Positions 34,045-36,764 of a stretch of 36,764 nucleotides of DNA are shown in pieces; the stretch's first letter is position 1; every line of letters begins with the position of its first letter. This DNA is from CAZUCE01 sp964619265 (GTDB lineage Bacteria > Planctomycetota > UBA1135 > GCA-002686595), in contig CAZUCE010000041.1 of NCBI GenBank assembly GCA_964619265.1, positions 1 to 36,764 of the forward strand, given 5' to 3'. The position numbers and the translations under genes were made by a program. The notes beneath the pieces are model-generated. The model was not told the DNA's origin and did no database searches. It was given only the letters and a program-made list of their open reading frames with translations.

Positions 34045-34824
34045 TCAGCCGCCCCAGCGGTAACCCTTCCCACGAACAGTCTGAATCAGCTCGTGCCGGT
34101 TGGGGTCGGGCTCAATCTTCTTGCGAAGGGAAACGATCAGGATGTCGACCGTGCGACTTTGAACCCAGGGATTCAGGTAGCCCCAGACATCTGTGAGCAG
34201 GTTCTCGCGCGTGACGACGCGATCGGCATGTTTGATGAGGTAACTGAGGACTTGACCCTCACGTTGAGTGAGCTCGATTCGTTCGCCGTCTCGGATGACC
34301 TCATTGCGCGCCAGGTCGAGCCGAATCTGTGGAGCGATTTCAAAAACCCGCTCGCCGGTGTCCGAATCGATGTTGGCGCGCCGGAAGTGAGCTTCGATCC
34401 GCGCGAGCAGCTCCCGCGCACTGACGGGCTTTTGCACGTAGTCGTCTGCGCCGAGCTCGAAACTGCGCGGCAGGGAGCTTTCACGTTGCCGGGCGGTTAG
34501 GACTAGTACGCGAACGTCGATGCCCTCCTGGCGCATCATGCGGAGCACGTCGAACCCACTGATCTCCGGCAAGCCCAGATCGAGGAGGACGATGTCGAAC
34601 AGTTGGGAACGCACCATCTCAAGCGCCTCGGTGCCCGTGCGAACCAGTTCGACGTTGTTGCCCACTTTGGTCAGCAGGTCGCGCAGTCCCAATCCCAGGG
34701 GCAGATCGTCTTCGACGAGCAGGATGCGCCCGGATCGGCTGGAAAGCCTGGGCTCCGGCGCCTGTTGATCCGCTCCAGACCCCGGATTGTCCGGGATCAG
34801 TTCCAAGGACTTGCCGGTGCGCAT
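34045..34824 (-). CDS. OmpR/PhoB-family response regulator
   Basis: The 259-residue product has a receiver domain (about 33-148) with the acidic pair D39-D40, the phosphorylated aspartate D82 in LLDLGLP, and the conserved lysine in DDYVQKPVSA. A winged-helix DNA-binding domain follows (about 160-259), with ELTQREGQVLSYLIKHADRV and RTVDILIVSLRKKI ending in RGKGYRWGG. A 30-residue leader before the receiver domain is longer than usual. The ATG has GGAGGA directly before it, closer than a normal Shine-Dalgarno spacing. It pairs with the histidine kinase downstream. Regulated genes cannot be told from this window, but the flanking glycan genes are candidates. Confidence 0.93.
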   Translation of the reverse strand: MRTGKSLELIPDNPGSGADQQAPEPRLSSRSGRILLVEDDLPLGLGLRDLLTKVGNNVELVRTGTEALEMVRSQLFDIVLLDLGLPEISGFDVLRMMRQEGIDVRVLVLTARQRESSLPRSFELGADDYVQKPVSARELLARIEAHFRRANIDSDTGERVFEIAPQIRLDLARNEVIRDGERIELTQREGQVLSYLIKHADRVVTRENLLTDVWGYLNPWVQSRTVDILIVSLRKKIEPDPNRHELIQTVRGKGYRWGG

Positions 34825-35030
34825 TCCTCCAGCTTAGGCGAGCTGGGTGGGCTCGGGTAGTCCCCTTGAACAAGGAGGGCCGGTTCAGGCAACGCGCGGG
34901 GGGGCGGCTGGATGGGAGAGGGCCGGGATCCCGCGGCTGGCTGGCTCTTTGGGCTTGCCGGACGGCTGGTGCCGGGCGTCTCCGGGGGGGATTGGACGGC
35001 TCCTGTCAGGGCGCCCAAGGGGCAAAGGTC

Positions 35031-35756
35031 CTACCCAAGAAACCGCTTGCGGCAAATCGTCCGGAACATCCCGATGGCCGTTTTTGCGACCTTGAAGAAG
35101 CTCTCGGAGTGCTTGGATTTGCCACCCAGGCGCGCGCCGTAGTGCACCGGAATCTCAATCACTCGCAGGCCCCGTCCATAGGCTGCGCAGATCATCTCGG
35201 GGCTGAAGCTGGGGCCGGCCTCGCGCGTGTCGTCCCGAATCGTCCGCCAGGTTTCCAGCCACAGCGCGCGGTAGGTGCAGCCCACATCGGTCAGGCGGGG
35301 TTCATGGGGCAAGAACCACAAGAACTCCAGCAGCTTGGCCATCAGCACATTGCCCCAGCGCAGCTTGGCGTCCATGTTCGCGCCCTGTTCGACCATTTGC
35401 TTGGTCGTTCGCGTTCCGAGCACCATCTTGCAATCGATCAGGTAGTGCAGCAGCTTGAACATGTCCTCGGCCGCGAACGACCCGTCGGCCTCGGTGAGGA
35501 CCGCGATCTCGGTGCCGGTTCGGTCGCAGTGGTCGAGGCCGGCTCGCAGTGCGCAGCCGTAGCCCGCCGCTGACTCTGAAATGATCTCCGCGCCGGCCGC
35601 TCGGGCCAGTTCGCCCGTCTCATCGGTACAGTTGTTTTCGACCACCAAGACGCGGTCCACGCAGGAAACGCCGAGGTAGTCGCTGACGACCCCTTCGATC
35701 GTTTGCGCTTCGTTGTGCGCCGGAACGACAACGGTGACGGAGTGGCCGCGGAACAT
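35031..35756 (-). CDS. Family 2 glycosyltransferase (dolichyl-phosphate-mannose synthase-like)
   Basis: The 241-residue product is a GT-A fold family 2 enzyme: VTVVVPAHNEAQTIEGVV, then VLVVENNCTDETGELA where most members have DDGSTD, and GYGCALRAGL. The metal-binding region reads LTEADGSFAAEDM. No membrane helix is present, as in cytoplasmic DPM1-like enzymes that charge a polyprenyl phosphate with a sugar. The C-terminal IEIPVHYGARLGGKSKH is typical of that group. It lies 19 bases after the other glycosyltransferase gene. The 206-base gap to the regulator gene (34825-35030) has no gene that I can support. Donor and acceptor are unknown. Confidence 0.87.
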   Translation of the reverse strand: MFRGHSVTVVVPAHNEAQTIEGVVSDYLGVSCVDRVLVVENNCTDETGELARAAGAEIISESAAGYGCALRAGLDHCDRTGTEIAVLTEADGSFAAEDMFKLLHYLIDCKMVLGTRTTKQMVEQGANMDAKLRWGNVLMAKLLEFLWFLPHEPRLTDVGCTYRALWLETWRTIRDDTREAGPSFSPEMICAAYGRGLRVIEIPVHYGARLGGKSKHSESFFKVAKTAIGMFRTICRKRFLG

Positions 35757-35775
35757 GGTGGAGAATCGAAGTCGC

Positions 35776-36540
35776 TTAGAGCCCTTCGGGGCGTCGGTAG
35801 GCGCCCCTGGCGCGGAGCAGGCAGATGCGGCCGAGGTCGCGCAAAGACACGAGCACAGCCGATACCAAACGTACCTTCGAGTCCTCCTCGTGGTGCCAGT
35901 GGACCGGAACCTCCGACAATTGATGGCCTTGGGTGCGGGCGATCGTGACCAATTCCGCGTCGAAGGCCCAGCCGTCCAGCCGAGACACGGCGAAAATGGA
36001 CTCAGCGGCCGGACCGCGAAATCCTTTCAGGCCGCAGGTGAAATCCGACACGCCGGGGGCGAGCAGCGTCCGAGTCAGGAGCGTGAAGCCTCGGCCGAGA
36101 GACTCGCGCAGACGCGGCTGGCGGACCGAGATTTCAGCCCCGGGGGCCCGGCGGCTGCCGAGGGCCACGTCGGCTTGCTCGAGGGCGGCCAGCAGCGGGG
36201 CGAGCTCGTCCAAGGGGGTCGATAGATCGGCGTCGAGGAACACCCGGCGGGCACCCCGGGCGGCTCGCATTCCGACCCGGACGGCGTTGCCCTTGCCGCG
36301 GTTTTCCGGGCAAGCCTGGACCACGATTCGATCGTCCTGTTCGGCGGCCGCGCGCGCGATCTCGAGCGAGCGGTCGGTGGAGCCGTCGTCCACGACCAAA
36401 ATTTCAAAGCTCCCGGCCCAGTTGGGGAGGCGTTCAAGCAGCTGGGCCAAGGTGCCCTCGAGGACCCGTTCTTCCTGATAGACCGGCAGAACGACGCTGA
36501 GTTCCACGGGGGGCGGGCTGGAAGCGGAAGGGCCGGTCAT
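35776..36540 (-). CDS. Family 2 glycosyltransferase (dolichyl-phosphate glucosyltransferase-like)
   Basis: The 254-residue product has the classic GT2 marks: ELSVVLPVYQEERVLEGTL, ILVVDDGSTDRSLEIARAA, NRGKGNAVRVGMRAARG and VFLDADLSTPLDELAP, the DADLSTP form seen in ALG5-like polyprenyl-phosphate glucosyltransferases. FTCGLKGFRGPAAESIF and WAFDAELVTIA follow as in that family. The ATG at 36540 is preferred over the GTG at 36579 because GT2 homology begins soon after it. It lies upstream of the second GT2 gene and probably shares its transcript. Upstream, 36541-36764 holds no gene that I can support. A role in making lipid-linked sugar for surface glycans is inferred. Confidence 0.87.
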   Translation of the reverse strand: MTGPSASSPPPVELSVVLPVYQEERVLEGTLAQLLERLPNWAGSFEILVVDDGSTDRSLEIARAAAEQDDRIVVQACPENRGKGNAVRVGMRAARGARRVFLDADLSTPLDELAPLLAALEQADVALGSRRAPGAEISVRQPRLRESLGRGFTLLTRTLLAPGVSDFTCGLKGFRGPAAESIFAVSRLDGWAFDAELVTIARTQGHQLSEVPVHWHHEEDSKVRLVSAVLVSLRDLGRICLLRARGAYRRPEGL

Positions 36541-36764
36541 GGGAGGAGCTCTCCGAGACCGGCGCGACGTACCTCCCACGGGCTACGCAGGGGGACGGGC
36601 TCCGGAGTGGGAGGGGCTTAGATCTGGAAGAGGCACAGATATACTGCCCCGTCGTCCGCCCGCGGACGCCGATCGACTCCCCAGCTTTTCCGATCTCGCA
36701 CTCGGCGACCCGCCACGCCGGGCCCACCTTCGAGGTCGATCCGCGCGCCCCCCCGGGCGTTCCC
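36541..36764. other. Leader region of the glycosyltransferase operon at the window edge; no gene seen
   Basis: No reading frame here has protein-like character. The stretch is very GC-rich apart from 36615-36650, where AGATATACTG lies. A promoter for the glycosyltransferase pair should lie here on the minus strand, but I could not define its elements. Confidence 0.4.

Noticed and set aside
1..36764. CRISPR arrays, insertion sequences, tRNA and rRNA genes
   Set aside because: I saw no regularly spaced direct repeats, no transposase or integrase frames, no terminal inverted repeats, and no tRNA- or rRNA-like stretch. I could not run a covariance model.

Overview
The window is GC-rich, densely coded and mostly operonic, from a Gram-negative-type bacterium with a periplasm and type II secretion/type IV pilus machinery. 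I favour a member of the Planctomycetota. The clues are a pseudopilin locus with oversized beta-sandwich proteins, a secreted protein ending in a degenerate CxxCxGxG pair, a Trp-rich HEAT-repeat protein, pilins carrying EF-hand-like loops and an FHA-membrane protein. There is no rRNA gene, so this assignment is an inference. I found no tRNA, rRNA, CRISPR array, transposase or phage integrase.

Layout. (1) Positions 1-2433 hold housekeeping genes: the 3' part of radC, a possible structured RNA with a strong terminator, a DEDD-type 3'-5' exonuclease-like gene, and rsmE on the minus strand. (2) Positions 2650-21248 are one tightly coupled plus-strand operon whose genes mostly overlap by 1-14 bases. 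Its order is FHA-membrane protein, GspL-like, GspM/PilO-like, TPR/beta-sandwich protein, GspG, GspH-like, a giant GspK-like protein (1762 aa), GspJ-like, GspI-like, a secreted degenerate zinc-ribbon protein, and a parvulin-type lipoprotein. This is an inner-membrane platform plus a full set of major and minor pseudopilins, without the ATPase (GspE), GspF, the secretin (GspD) or prepilin peptidase. (3) scpB and a large PpiD-like membrane chaperone follow (21313-24132). (4) A minus-strand operon (24203-28628) encodes PilV-, PilW- and PilX-like proteins and a HEAT-repeat protein. (5) Positions 28736-36540, all minus strand, hold two SAM methyltransferases, a UDP-galactopyranose-mutase-like flavoprotein, a histidine kinase with its OmpR-type regulator, and two family-2 glycosyltransferases. 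These look like surface-glycan or lipid-linked sugar functions.

The most unusual part is the pseudopilin operon. Several parts that are normally small carry large extracytoplasmic beta domains: a LamG-like domain inserted in the GspH-like pseudopilin, at least one LamG-like domain in the GspK-like protein, and beta-sandwich regions in the TPR protein and the FHA protein. The GspK- and GspJ-like proteins also share a recurring module of the form RGxxGTxxxxHxxGxxV, which resembles repeats seen in phage tail and other surface proteins. I infer a decorated T2SS-like pseudopilus, possibly for binding and handling surface polysaccharide or particulate substrates. The neighbouring periplasmic chaperones would help such large proteins fold.
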